A stretch of DNA of 64,000 nt, taken from Nonomuraea indica (GTDB taxonomy: Bacteria > Actinomycetota > Actinomycetes > Streptosporangiales > Streptosporangiaceae). The stretch lies in contig NZ_KZ559473.1 in assembly GCF_002850745.1 (NCBI RefSeq), positions 289,687 to 353,686 of the forward strand, given 5' to 3'. Every line of letters starts with the position of its first letter. Position 1 is the first letter of the stretch. Positions 43,083 through 49,859 of the stretch are shown here, piece by piece. Under the pieces are notes generated by a model. The model was not told the origin of the DNA, did no database searches, and was given only the letters and a program-made list of their open reading frames with translations. The position numbers and the translations under genes are program-made.

Positions 43083-44075
43083 CCCCGGAAGAGAGCGACG
43101 ATCCGGGAAGTGGCCCGCGCTACAGGGCTGTCTCCCGCGGCCGTCTCCTACGCGCTGCGCGGAATGCAGGTCTCGGAGGAGACCATGGAGCGGGTCCGCG
43201 CCGCCGCAGCCGAGCTCGGCTACGAGGCCGACCCCATCGCCAGGGCGCTGGCCAGCGGGCGCACCGGCATGATCGGGTTGCTCTGCGGCTCCCTCGAGGA
43301 CCTCTGGCAGCAGTCGCTCGCCGTCGGCATCAGCCGAGGGCTGAGGGAGAAGGACCGCTACGCCCTCATCCTCGACGCCGTCGGCGACCCGGCCCGCGAG
43401 CGCGCCCTCGCCCAGCAGCTACGCGACCAGCGGGTCGACGGCATGATCGTGCAGCCGCTCGACCCCGCCGCGGCGTTCTGGCCGGAGCTGTGCGAGTCGG
43501 TGCCCGTGGTCGCGATCGGCGACTCGCTGGCCGGCACCGCGGGCGAGGTCGTCTTCGACAACCGCCGCGGCGTCACGCTCGCGCTGGAGCACCTGCGTGG
43601 GCTCGGACACCGGCGCGTCTGCGTGCTCACCCCCACCCGGGCCAGCACCCCCGACCGTCCGGCCGACGTGCTCGTGACGGCCGAGGCCGACCGGCTCGGT
43701 CTCGACATCACGGTCGCCACCGCTCCCCACGGGCTCGCCGCCGCCACGAAGGTCGCCCACCACGTGCTGAGCGACGTCCGGCCGAGCGCCGTGTTCTGCT
43801 TCGCCGACTCCATCGCCTACGGCGTCTACGCGGCGGCGGCCGAGCTGGGGCTGTCCATCCCCGGCGACGTCTCCGTGATGGGCTACGACGACCACCCCAT
43901 GTCGGGGCTGCTCACTCCGGGACTCACCACGGTCGACTGGGACATCGACGGCATCGTGCGGGCCGCGGTGCGCCTGGTGTCGGCGGCGGCCGACGGCGCG
44001 GTCCGCCGCCGCCGCGTCGTCCAGCAGCCCACCCTGCGCGAACGCGGCTCGGTCGCCGGCCCGCCCGGGGCGTGA
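43080..44075 (+). CDS. LacI-family regulator (second)
   Basis: 331 residues. DNA-binding region RATIREVARATGLSPAAVSYALRGMQVSEETMERVRAAAAELGYEADPIARALASGRTG. The effector domain contains IGLLCGSLEDLWQQSLAVGISRGL, DQRVDGMIVQPLDP, GHRRVCVLTPTRA, FCFADSIAYGVYAAAAELGLSIPGDVSVMGYDDHPMSGLLTPGLTTV. The helix-turn-helix (AAVSYALRG) differs from the canonical TVSRVLN, so its operator should differ from that of the 38910 regulator; the 13-bp array at 42962-42999 is the obvious candidate. Likely targets are itself and the divergent amidohydrolase/cupin pair. Confidence 0.93.
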   Translation: MPRKRATIREVARATGLSPAAVSYALRGMQVSEETMERVRAAAAELGYEADPIARALASGRTGMIGLLCGSLEDLWQQSLAVGISRGLREKDRYALILDAVGDPARERALAQQLRDQRVDGMIVQPLDPAAAFWPELCESVPVVAIGDSLAGTAGEVVFDNRRGVTLALEHLRGLGHRRVCVLTPTRASTPDRPADVLVTAEADRLGLDITVATAPHGLAAATKVAHHVLSDVRPSAVFCFADSIAYGVYAAAAELGLSIPGDVSVMGYDDHPMSGLLTPGLTTVDWDIDGIVRAAVRLVSAAADGAVRRRRVVQQPTLRERGSVAGPPGA

Positions 44076-44088
44076 GCGGTGCGAGGGC

Positions 44089-44469
44089 TCAGTCGCCGTC
44101 GGGGATGAACAACCCGAGCAGCCAGCTCACCACGCTGATGATGATCGCGCCCCAGAAGGCGGCCGGATAGAAGTCGTCGACGTGGAAGGGGATGTCGAGC
44201 TGCCCCGCGATCCAGCTGGTCAGCAGCAGCATGCCCGCGTTGATGACGAGCAGGAACAACCCGAGCGTGAGCACGATGATCGCGCAGCCGAGCGTCTTGA
44301 CGATCGGCTTCACGATGGCGTTGATCAGGCCGAAGATCAGCGCGACGACGAGCAGCGTGCCCCAGTAGGTGGCGGAGTTCGCCGGTGCGGTGACCTCGAT
44401 GCCATCGAGGAGCTGGACGGCTACCCACAGCGCGGCCGCGGCCGCGAGGGTTCTGATGATGAATCTCAC
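44089..44469 (-). CDS. phage-holin-family 4-TM membrane protein
   Basis: 126 residues with four hydrophobic helices (IIRTLAAAAALWVAVQLL, TLLVVALIFGLINAIV, CAIIVLTLGLFLLVINAGMLLLTSWIA, AAFWGAIIISVVSWLLGLFIP). The central FGLINAIVKPIVKTL ... TLGLFLLVINAGMLLLTSWI is the signature of the mycobacterial 4-TM holin family (PF04020). These are chromosomal proteins of unknown function; nothing here suggests a prophage. GTG 44469 is selected since GGGAGG lies about 10 nt upstream. Confidence 0.88.
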   Translation of the reverse strand: MRFIIRTLAAAAALWVAVQLLDGIEVTAPANSATYWGTLLVVALIFGLINAIVKPIVKTLGCAIIVLTLGLFLLVINAGMLLLTSWIAGQLDIPFHVDDFYPAAFWGAIIISVVSWLLGLFIPDGD

Positions 44470-44610
44470 GCTGGATGATCCTCCCACTGGGGCCTGGCGT
44501 TCGGATAGCCCACCCGGCGCGCCGCTCGCGCGTTCCCGGCCGTCCGTGCCGCCGAAGGGGGCGTTATCGGCTGGGCAACGAGGGAAAGAGGGGCCCGGGA
44601 GGCAAACGAG

Positions 44611-44886
44611 ATGAGCACCGAGGGACTGGAGTCACTGCCCGCCGGCGAGCTGCACGACCGTGCGGTCCGCTACGCCGTTCGCCACGGGGACGTCGGCTTC
44701 CTGTGGAACCTGCTGAAGATCATCCCCGCGGCCGAGGCGGCGTCCGGGCACGAGACCGAGACGACCGCCGACCTCAGCCGGGTGTCGGCCCTGCTGAGCG
44801 ACGCCCTCGCCGCGGGCGAGGGAGATCTCGGCGACGCCCTGCGGCCCGTCTACATCGACTACCTGTCCAGGCATCCGGACGCCTGA
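44611..44886 (+). CDS. small conserved hypothetical protein
   Basis: 91 residues, acidic, helical, without a signal peptide or membrane segment (MSTEGLESLPAGELHDRAVRYAVRHGDVGFLWNLLKIIPAAEAASGH...). I do not recognise a domain. GGGAGG precedes the ATG at good distance and codon use matches neighbours, which supports a real gene. It converges with apbE with 14 bp between. Confidence 0.75.
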   Translation: MSTEGLESLPAGELHDRAVRYAVRHGDVGFLWNLLKIIPAAEAASGHETETTADLSRVSALLSDALAAGEGDLGDALRPVYIDYLSRHPDA

Positions 44887-44900
44887 CCCCCGGACCGGGC

Positions 44901-45674
44901 CTACCCGGCCAGGCGGTCCGCCGCCGTGTACACCGCGAAGCCCGGCGTGGCGACCTCCCTGCCGTCACGGCCGATGATCAGCGTCTGGTACGGCTCCGAC
45001 TCGGCCAGCTCGGCGGCGAACCGCCTGGCCGCGACCGGTCCCATGGCGTACATGGCGGTGGCGTACGCGTCCGCGACCCCGAGGTCGGGCCCGGCCACCG
45101 TGACCGAGCCCGGCCAGGACCGGCGCCCGCCCGTCCGCGGGTCCAGCACCGGGGCGCGGCCCGAGGTGGCGAGGGCGAGGTCGTGCGCCGTGACCGTCCT
45201 GCGGACCAGCCCCGAGCGCGGATCGCGGACGGCGGTCCGCCACGGCCGGCCCGGCGCGGCCGAGCCGCGCAGCCTGATGTCGCCACCCGCGTCGAGGCGG
45301 TGGTCCACGGCGCCGGCGTTGGTCAGCGCACGGGACAGCCGCTCCAGGGCCCACCCCTTGATGTATCCGGACGGGTCGATGACGCCGTTGATCCGCGCCT
45401 CGAACCATCCGCCGGTGCGCTCGCTCAGCTCGTCGCAGCGGTGCAGCACCTCGACCAGCTCGGGGATCTGCTCGATGGTGCGCCCGCGGTTGAGCCGGCC
45501 GATCTGGCTGTCCTCGTGGACCGGGTTGAACGTCTCGTCCACCCACCGCAGCCAGGCGAAGGCGTCGTCGAGCAGCGGCGCCAGCTCCCGGCGGGGCAGC
45601 GCCGTGCGGATGTCCACGCTCACGGGCATGCCGCCGACCGTCTCGGCGCGGATGGTTCCGGGGAAAGTCGTCAC
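44901..45674 (-). CDS. apbE: FAD:protein FMN transferase (ApbE family)
   Basis: 257 residues. Family motifs: FAWLRWVDETFNPVHEDSQIGRLNRG near the N-terminus, GVIDPSGYIKGWALERLSRAL, the flavin-binding HRLDAGGDIRLRG, and ATSGRAPVLDPRTGG with the metal/flavin site near GVADAYATAMYAMG. It transfers FMN onto Thr residues of flavoproteins. Unlike many ApbE proteins it has no lipoprotein signal, so it probably acts in the cytoplasm. GTG 45674 follows AAGGAGG. No target flavoprotein (NqrB/RnfG-like) is adjacent. Confidence 0.9.
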   Translation of the reverse strand: MTTFPGTIRAETVGGMPVSVDIRTALPRRELAPLLDDAFAWLRWVDETFNPVHEDSQIGRLNRGRTIEQIPELVEVLHRCDELSERTGGWFEARINGVIDPSGYIKGWALERLSRALTNAGAVDHRLDAGGDIRLRGSAAPGRPWRTAVRDPRSGLVRRTVTAHDLALATSGRAPVLDPRTGGRRSWPGSVTVAGPDLGVADAYATAMYAMGPVAARRFAAELAESEPYQTLIIGRDGREVATPGFAVYTAADRLAG

Positions 45675-45783
45675 CGTGCCTCCTTGTCCGCTGTCCACCG
45701 TCGCACAACGGCCGTAATGTCCCGCTAAGCCGCTCACCCGACAACAGGGGGGATGCCCGGCAGCCGCCGTACGGGCGGATGAG

Positions 45784-45799
45784 TAGGGTCTGGGTCATG
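45784..45799 (+). promoter_or_regulatory. leaderless -10 element of the OsmC gene
   Basis: TAGGGT (45784-45789), 7 nt before the ATG at 45797. Confidence 0.5.
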
Positions 45800-46189
45800 G
45801 CGAACGTGCGTGTGGAGCGGACCGACGACGGCGGATTCAGGGCGACGAACGACCGGGGCGCCGAGGTGCGCATGGGCGGCGGCGACGAGGACGGCGTGTT
45901 CACGCCGGTCGAGCTGCTGCTGGCGGCGGTCGGCGGGTGCAACATCGTGACCGTGGAGCCGCTCACGGCCCAGCGCGGTCACCGGCTGGTGCGCCTGGCG
46001 ATGACCGTGGCGGCGGACAAGGTCGAGCCCAACCTGCTCGGCCCGGTGACGATCACCTACGATGTCGAGCTGCCGTCGGAGGCGGCCGACCAGGTCTACC
46101 GGTCGGTCGCGCAGCGGGTGCATGACAAGTACTGCACGGTCAGTCGCACCCTTACGGAGGGCACGGAGGTCCGTTTGGAGCTTTCGTAG
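45797..46189 (+). CDS. OsmC family protein
   Basis: 130 residues. Both redox cysteines of the family are present: one in FTPVELLLAAVGGCNIV and one near the C-terminus in HDKYCTVSRTL. OsmC/Ohr proteins reduce organic hydroperoxides with thiol donors in the cytoplasm, though a subgroup has no proven peroxidase role. The start at 45797 follows a leaderless -10; ATG 45779 lies within that promoter. Two hairpins with matching loops lie about 150-230 bp downstream. Confidence 0.92.
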   Translation: MANVRVERTDDGGFRATNDRGAEVRMGGGDEDGVFTPVELLLAAVGGCNIVTVEPLTAQRGHRLVRLAMTVAADKVEPNLLGPVTITYDVELPSEAADQVYRSVAQRVHDKYCTVSRTLTEGTEVRLELS

Positions 46190-46338
46190 CCCGATTAGGC
46201 CGATATTCGACCCCGTTATGACGCGTCCGTTGCATTCGTCTCGGTAATGTCGAGGCAGGTCGGGAGCACAGCGACTGGCCTGCAGAGGCTTTTACCGAGG
46301 CGGACGCGGAGGGGGACCGTGGTCCGCAGTGCGGGACC

Positions 46339-46416
46339 GCCGGCGTTTTGGGGGAATCGCCGGCCTGGACCGCCTTCGATCGGGGCCGGGCAGCTTTGGG
46401 GGAACTGCCCGGCCCC
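46339..46416. other. twin hairpins with the same loop sequence
   Basis: Hairpin 1: GCCGGCG/CGCCGGC (46339-46364) around TTTTGGGGGAAT. Hairpin 2: 12-bp stem GGGGCCGGGCAG/CTGCCCGGCCCC (46382-46416) around CTTTGGGGGAA. Stems differ, but the loop core TTTGGGGGAA is the same. They lie in the 260-bp gap after OsmC and upstream of the nucleoside hydrolase promoter, so they are either in the OsmC 3' region or bound as DNA. The rest of the gap (46190-46338) holds no supported gene. Confidence 0.6.
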
Positions 46417-46436
46417 GACTCATGTCCGGACCTGCG

Positions 46437-46452
46437 TAGGGTGCAGTTCGTG
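46437..46452 (+). promoter_or_regulatory. leaderless -10 element of the nucleoside hydrolase gene
   Basis: TAGGGT (46437-46442), 7 nt before GTG 46450. Confidence 0.5.
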
Positions 46453-47376
46453 ACAAAGCTCCTCATCGACTGTGATCCCGGCATCGACGACGCGCTCGCG
46501 CTCGCCCTGGCCGGCGGCTCCCCCTCCCTGGAGATCGTCGGGATCACCACCGTCGGCGGGAACGTCGATCTCGACCAGACGACGCGCAACGCCCTGGCGC
46601 TCCGGGAGTTCCTGCGGCTCGGCGACGTCCCGGTGTTCCCGGGCAGCGCCGGCGCGCTGCTGCGGCACACGGTCCGCGCCGCCCACGTGCACGGCTCCAC
46701 CGGCCTCGGCGACGCCGTCCTGCCGCCGCCCACCCGCGTCGCCGGCGACGGCCACGCCGTGGACTTCATCGTCGACACCCTGCGCGCCGCGCCGGGCGAG
46801 ATCACGCTCGCCGCCACCGGCCCGCTGACCAACATCGCCCTCGCCGTACGCAGGGAGCCGCGCATCGTCGAGTGGGCCCGCGACTTCGTCCTCATGGGCG
46901 GCACCTACACGCGCGGCAACCACAACCCGGCCGCCGAGTTCAACATGCTCGCCGACCCGGAGGCGGCCTCCATCGTCTTCGACGCCGGCTGGACCGTGAC
47001 GATGCTCGGCCTCGACGTGACCCTGACCGCCCTGGTGACCGAAGGAATCCTGGAGCGGATGCGCCCGCTCGGCCGGCTGGCCGCCGACCTCCTGGTCCCG
47101 GCCGCCACCTCCTACGGCATGGTCACGGCCGAGGGCGGCCCGGCCGTCCACGACGCCTGCGCCGTCGCGTACGTGCTGGACCCGTCACTGTTCACCTGCG
47201 TGCCCGCGGTGGTGCACGTCGAGACGGCCGGTCTGTACACCTCGGGGATGACCGTGACCGACTTCGAACTGCGCGGCCGGCCGGCGAACGCCCTGGTGGC
47301 GACGGCCCTCCAGGTGGACCGGTTCTGGGATCTGGTGCTGGAGGCGTACGGGCGGGTGGCCTCCCGGCTCGGCTGA
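46450..47376 (+). CDS. ribonucleoside hydrolase (inosine/uridine-preferring type)
   Basis: 308 residues. The calcium-binding signature DCDPGIDDALAL opens the protein. Other active-site regions are ITTVGGNVDLDQTTRNAL, LAATGPLTNIAL, FVLMGGTYTRGNHNPAAEFNMLADPEAA and C-terminal VHDACAVAYVL (active-site His and metal Asp). It splits nucleosides into base and ribose for salvage. GTG 46450 (VTKLLIDCDPG) is chosen because a leaderless -10 ends 7 nt before it and the family motif follows directly; a start at 46348 would read through two hairpins. It is followed by the tRNA gene. Confidence 0.93.
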   Translation: MTKLLIDCDPGIDDALALALAGGSPSLEIVGITTVGGNVDLDQTTRNALALREFLRLGDVPVFPGSAGALLRHTVRAAHVHGSTGLGDAVLPPPTRVAGDGHAVDFIVDTLRAAPGEITLAATGPLTNIALAVRREPRIVEWARDFVLMGGTYTRGNHNPAAEFNMLADPEAASIVFDAGWTVTMLGLDVTLTALVTEGILERMRPLGRLAADLLVPAATSYGMVTAEGGPAVHDACAVAYVLDPSLFTCVPAVVHVETAGLYTSGMTVTDFELRGRPANALVATALQVDRFWDLVLEAYGRVASRLG

Positions 47377-47422
47377 GTGTGCGAGTGGTGCGCGGCGGCT
47401 GCTACAGTTACACGTGTTGCAG

Positions 47423-47496
47423 GCGCCGCTAGCTCAGTTGGTCAGAGCAGCTGACTCTTAATCAGCGGGTCCGGGGTTCGAGTCCCTGGCGGCGCA
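47423..47496 (+). tRNA. tRNA-Lys (anticodon CTT)
   Basis: Cloverleaf by eye: acceptor GCGCCGC pairs with GCGGCGC at the 3' end, the D arm is GCTC..GAGC, the anticodon stem GCTGA/TCAGC encloses loop CTCTTAA with anticodon CTT, and the T arm contains GGTTCGAGTCC. CCA is not fully encoded (ACC follows). Reads the AAG codon. Confidence 0.95.
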
Positions 47497-47502
47497 CCGC
47501 CC

Positions 47503-47535
47503 GAAAAACCCCAGGTCTTCGACCTGGGGTTTTTC
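47503..47535 (+). terminator. intrinsic terminator after tRNA-Lys
   Basis: Near-perfect hairpin: AAAAACCCCAGGTC, TTC loop, GACCTGGGGTTTTT. The symmetric A and T tracts allow function in both directions. Confidence 0.9.
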
Positions 47536-47645
47536 GTGTCCGCTACCTTGCTCCCGTGCGTTGCGCCCCGCAGTCGGAGTGGCCTCAGGCGGCCTGCGCC
47601 CCCCGGGAGGCGGGCTGGGGTCTTTGCCCGGCGTCGCAGCCCCTG

Positions 47646-47660
47646 CAGGATGGGGGGATG
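47646..47660 (+). promoter_or_regulatory. possible leaderless -10 of the Crp-type gene
   Basis: CAGGAT (47646-47651), 6 nt before the ATG at 47658. The G-run between could also act as a weak ribosome binding site. Confidence 0.3.
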
Positions 47661-48377
47661 GAGACGCTGTCGCGTTGGCCGCGGGGCACCTTAATGGCGA
47701 GCCTGGACGAGGAGGCGCGCGGCCGGCTGCTCGCCATCGGAGAGAGGCGTTACTACGAGCCGGGCGCCATCCTCATCCGGCAGGGCGACGAACGGTGGCA
47801 GGAGGTCTTCCTGCTGACGGCGCCGCGCGGGCATGGATCGGCGTGCGCCAAGGTGTCCGCCGCCCTGGAGGACGGCACGGAGGCCGTTCTGGGCATCAGG
47901 GTGTGCGGTGACCTGGTCGGAGAGATGGGGCTGGTGCGCCGGGCCGCCCGCTCGGCAACCGTGACGGCCTGCGCGCCGCTGTGGGCCTATCGCATTGGCG
48001 AACGATCGCTCCGAGCCTTCCTCCATGAACGCCCGGAGACCTGGGCTGCCATGCTCGGCATGATCGCCGATAGGCTGGAATGGGCGAATCGGCGGCGGCT
48101 GGACTTCGCAGGCTTCGAGGTGCCCGTGCGGGTGGCCCGGGTGCTCGTGGAACTGGCCGAACGGCACGGCCTGCTGGCGGAGGGCGGAATTGAACCGGGG
48201 GTGCCGCTCTCGCATGACGAACTGGGCCAGATGGTGGGAGCCCGGCAGGACGCGATCGGCAAGGCGCTGCGCGCGCTGAGACAGGCGGGGCTGATCGAGA
48301 CGCACTACCGGCGCATCGTGATCGTCGATCTCGACGGCCTGCGCCGTTGCACGCAGACCGGCCGGATCAGCCAGTGA
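47658..48377 (+). CDS. Crp/Fnr-family transcriptional regulator
   Basis: 239 residues. The N-terminal cyclic-nucleotide-binding domain has GAILIRQGDE and a phosphate-binding-cassette-like GDLVGEMGLVRRAARSATVTA that keeps the Gly-Glu and Arg used to hold a cyclic nucleotide. A long helix follows and then the Crp helix-turn-helix PLSHDELGQMVGARQDAIGKALRALRQAGLIETHYRRIVIVD. The start ATG 47658 (METLSRW) is preferred. Its 3' end overlaps the convergent ADTKA membrane protein by 11 bp, and a nucleotide-cyclase-like gene lies 720 bp further on, so it may respond to or control that system (inference). Confidence 0.9.
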   Translation: METLSRWPRGTLMASLDEEARGRLLAIGERRYYEPGAILIRQGDERWQEVFLLTAPRGHGSACAKVSAALEDGTEAVLGIRVCGDLVGEMGLVRRAARSATVTACAPLWAYRIGERSLRAFLHERPETWAAMLGMIADRLEWANRRRLDFAGFEVPVRVARVLVELAERHGLLAEGGIEPGVPLSHDELGQMVGARQDAIGKALRALRQAGLIETHYRRIVIVDLDGLRRCTQTGRISQ

Positions 48378-48903
48378 CGAGCACGCACACGTTCCAGGCG
48401 ACGGTGGTGGCGAGGGTGGCGCACGTCCACGGAACGGCCCGGCGGATGTGCCGGTGTTTGGCCTCCGCGATCCGCGAGAGCAGCCTGTTCAACTCCCACG
48501 CCTCGGCGAACTGGTCCTGGAGGTCGTCCGGGCGAGGGGTGACCACCGTGGCTCCGGAGATCGAGAAGCGGCTGGCTATGAGCGGAGCCGCCGTGGTCGG
48601 CCGGATGGCCGCCAGCAGGCGGTAACCCGAGACCATGAGGCCCACGACGTAGAGGCCGAGCAGGCAGGTGGCCAAGACGGGGGTGGGCATGGAGCGTTCG
48701 AGCATGGCGCCCGCGGCCGCGCCCTGCGCGGCCATGATGGTGATCCCGCCGATGTGCGCGGCGACGAGGGCGATCGCCTTGGTGTCGGCGTGCTGGACGA
48801 AGCCCTGGAACGAGGTCACCGCCGCCATCGCATTCACCACATCCTCTCTTGAGGGTTTTGTGGTGCCTCGTCCATTTAGCCCCCGAAGAATGTTCGGCAT
48901 CAT
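48367..48903 (-). CDS. Pycsar-effector-like membrane protein (DUF5706/PycTM type)
   Basis: 178 residues. The N-terminal helix ends in FVQHADTKAIALVAAHIGG (residues 35-53), the ADTKA signature that I associate with the Pycsar effector / DUF5706 family. Membrane helices lie at about 44-66, 76-98 and 155-176. Between the last two is a soluble helical segment (PDDLQDQFAEAWELNRLLSRIAEAKHRHIRRA), with the conserved Lys-rich helix of the family. In Pycsar systems such proteins are thought to damage the inner membrane when bound by cCMP or cUMP. It is divergent from the cyclase-like gene at 49098. ATG 48900 is an alternative start with better spacing to AAAGGGG. Confidence 0.78.
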   Translation of the reverse strand: MMPNILRGLNGRGTTKPSREDVVNAMAAVTSFQGFVQHADTKAIALVAAHIGGITIMAAQGAAAGAMLERSMPTPVLATCLLGLYVVGLMVSGYRLLAAIRPTTAAPLIASRFSISGATVVTPRPDDLQDQFAEAWELNRLLSRIAEAKHRHIRRAVPWTCATLATTVAWNVCVLVTG

Positions 48904-49097
48904 GGCCCCTTTGCTCGTGGGTGACTAGTCATATGGGATGACATCGCGCCGTTAGCGCGGTAGGTAAAAATACGCTTTAGCACTATTTTTGACTTGTCCC
49001 ACGTGATGCCGTACTAATACGGGATCTCATCGCATTCTCTGACTCATACTCGTCTCCACTCGCGTAAGCGTGCGGGTGCGAGGACGGTGAGGGGACC
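48904..49097. promoter_or_regulatory. divergent promoter region of the Pycsar-like locus
   Basis: A 194-bp gap, clearly A+T-richer than its surroundings. It holds palindrome TGACTAGTCA (48922-48931) near the effector start. TTGACT (48989-48994), 17 bp and TACTAA (49012-49017) form a plausible promoter for the cyclase-like gene, overlapped by palindrome CCGTA-CTAA-TACGG (49009-49022). GAGGGGA serves as ribosome binding site before 49098. Confidence 0.5.
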
Positions 49098-49859
49098 ATG
49101 GTCGACAGCAACACATACGGGCGTGCGCTGCTCGTCTCCAGCGACGTCAAGGGATACGGCAGCGGGACCGACAAGCGGCACGAGGCCGTTCAGCGGACGT
49201 TGGTGCAGGTCCAGGAGCAGGCTGCGAGTCAGGCGGGTCTACGGCGGATCGAGTGGGTGATCCAGCCGGGCGGCGACGGGGAGCTCGCCTGCCTGCCCGG
49301 CACCGAGCATGAGCCGGCGGTGGCCGGCGATTACGTCATGGCGCTGAATCAGGCGCTCGCCGCCCACAACGCCGGAGTCCCGGAAGAGGAGCGGGTGCGG
49401 CTCAGGGTGGCCCTGCATTACGGAGTCGCCTATCCGGCCGCGCACGGACTGGCCGGTCAGGCCGTGGTTGAGGTGAGTCGTTTGGTGAACTGGCCGCCGC
49501 TCAAGAGGGTCCTTGAGGTCAAAAACAGGGTGAACCTCGTTCTCATCCTCTCGGACCGCGTTTTCCGCGAAACAGTGCTCCAAGGGCACACGACTCACAA
49601 AACCGAACAATTCCTACCAGTACGCGTGCGGGAGAAGGAATTCTCCGGTGATGCATGGGTCTGGGCTCCTGGCGAGGACCTCAGCGACCTGGACTTCCTG
49701 CGGGACCCCGAGCCGCCGCGGCACCCCAACCTTCTGACCCCGCCCGGCGCCGCTCTGCCGCCGCGGTTCGACCAGAAGGCGGACGTCATCACTAACCTGA
49801 ACGCCAACGTGGTGGACGCGCGCGGATCGGTCTTCGGCGTGACGAGGGAGCGGTCATGA
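49098..49859 (+). CDS. nucleotide-cyclase-like protein (class III fold)
   Basis: 253 residues. Residues 8-160 follow the class III cyclase pattern: LLVSSDVKGYGSG (metal Asp D16), WVIQPGGDGELACLPG (second Asp, D60, in GGDGE), RLRVALHYGVAYPAAHGLAGQAVVEVSRLVN (transition-state region). Both metal aspartates are present, so catalysis is possible. The purine/pyrimidine-selecting positions cannot be read safely. The C-terminal tail (230-250) carries a motif VITN...DARGSVFGV that recurs at the N-terminus of the next protein. The gene is divergent from the ADTKA membrane protein and overlaps the NTPase-like gene by 4 bp. I infer a PycC-like or related second-messenger synthase. Confidence 0.75.
   Translation: MVDSNTYGRALLVSSDVKGYGSGTDKRHEAVQRTLVQVQEQAASQAGLRRIEWVIQPGGDGELACLPGTEHEPAVAGDYVMALNQALAAHNAGVPEEERVRLRVALHYGVAYPAAHGLAGQAVVEVSRLVNWPPLKRVLEVKNRVNLVLILSDRVFRETVLQGHTTHKTEQFLPVRVREKEFSGDAWVWAPGEDLSDLDFLRDPEPPRHPNLLTPPGAALPPRFDQKADVITNLNANVVDARGSVFGVTRERS

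Noticed and set aside
44089..44469. Prophage remnant, because of the holin-family protein
   Set aside because: This 4-TM family is widespread as ordinary chromosomal genes in actinobacteria; no other phage gene or att repeat is present.
47423..47496. tRNA-Lys as an integration site for the cyclase locus to its right
   Set aside because: I looked for an integrase and for a second copy of the tRNA 3' end downstream and saw neither in the window.
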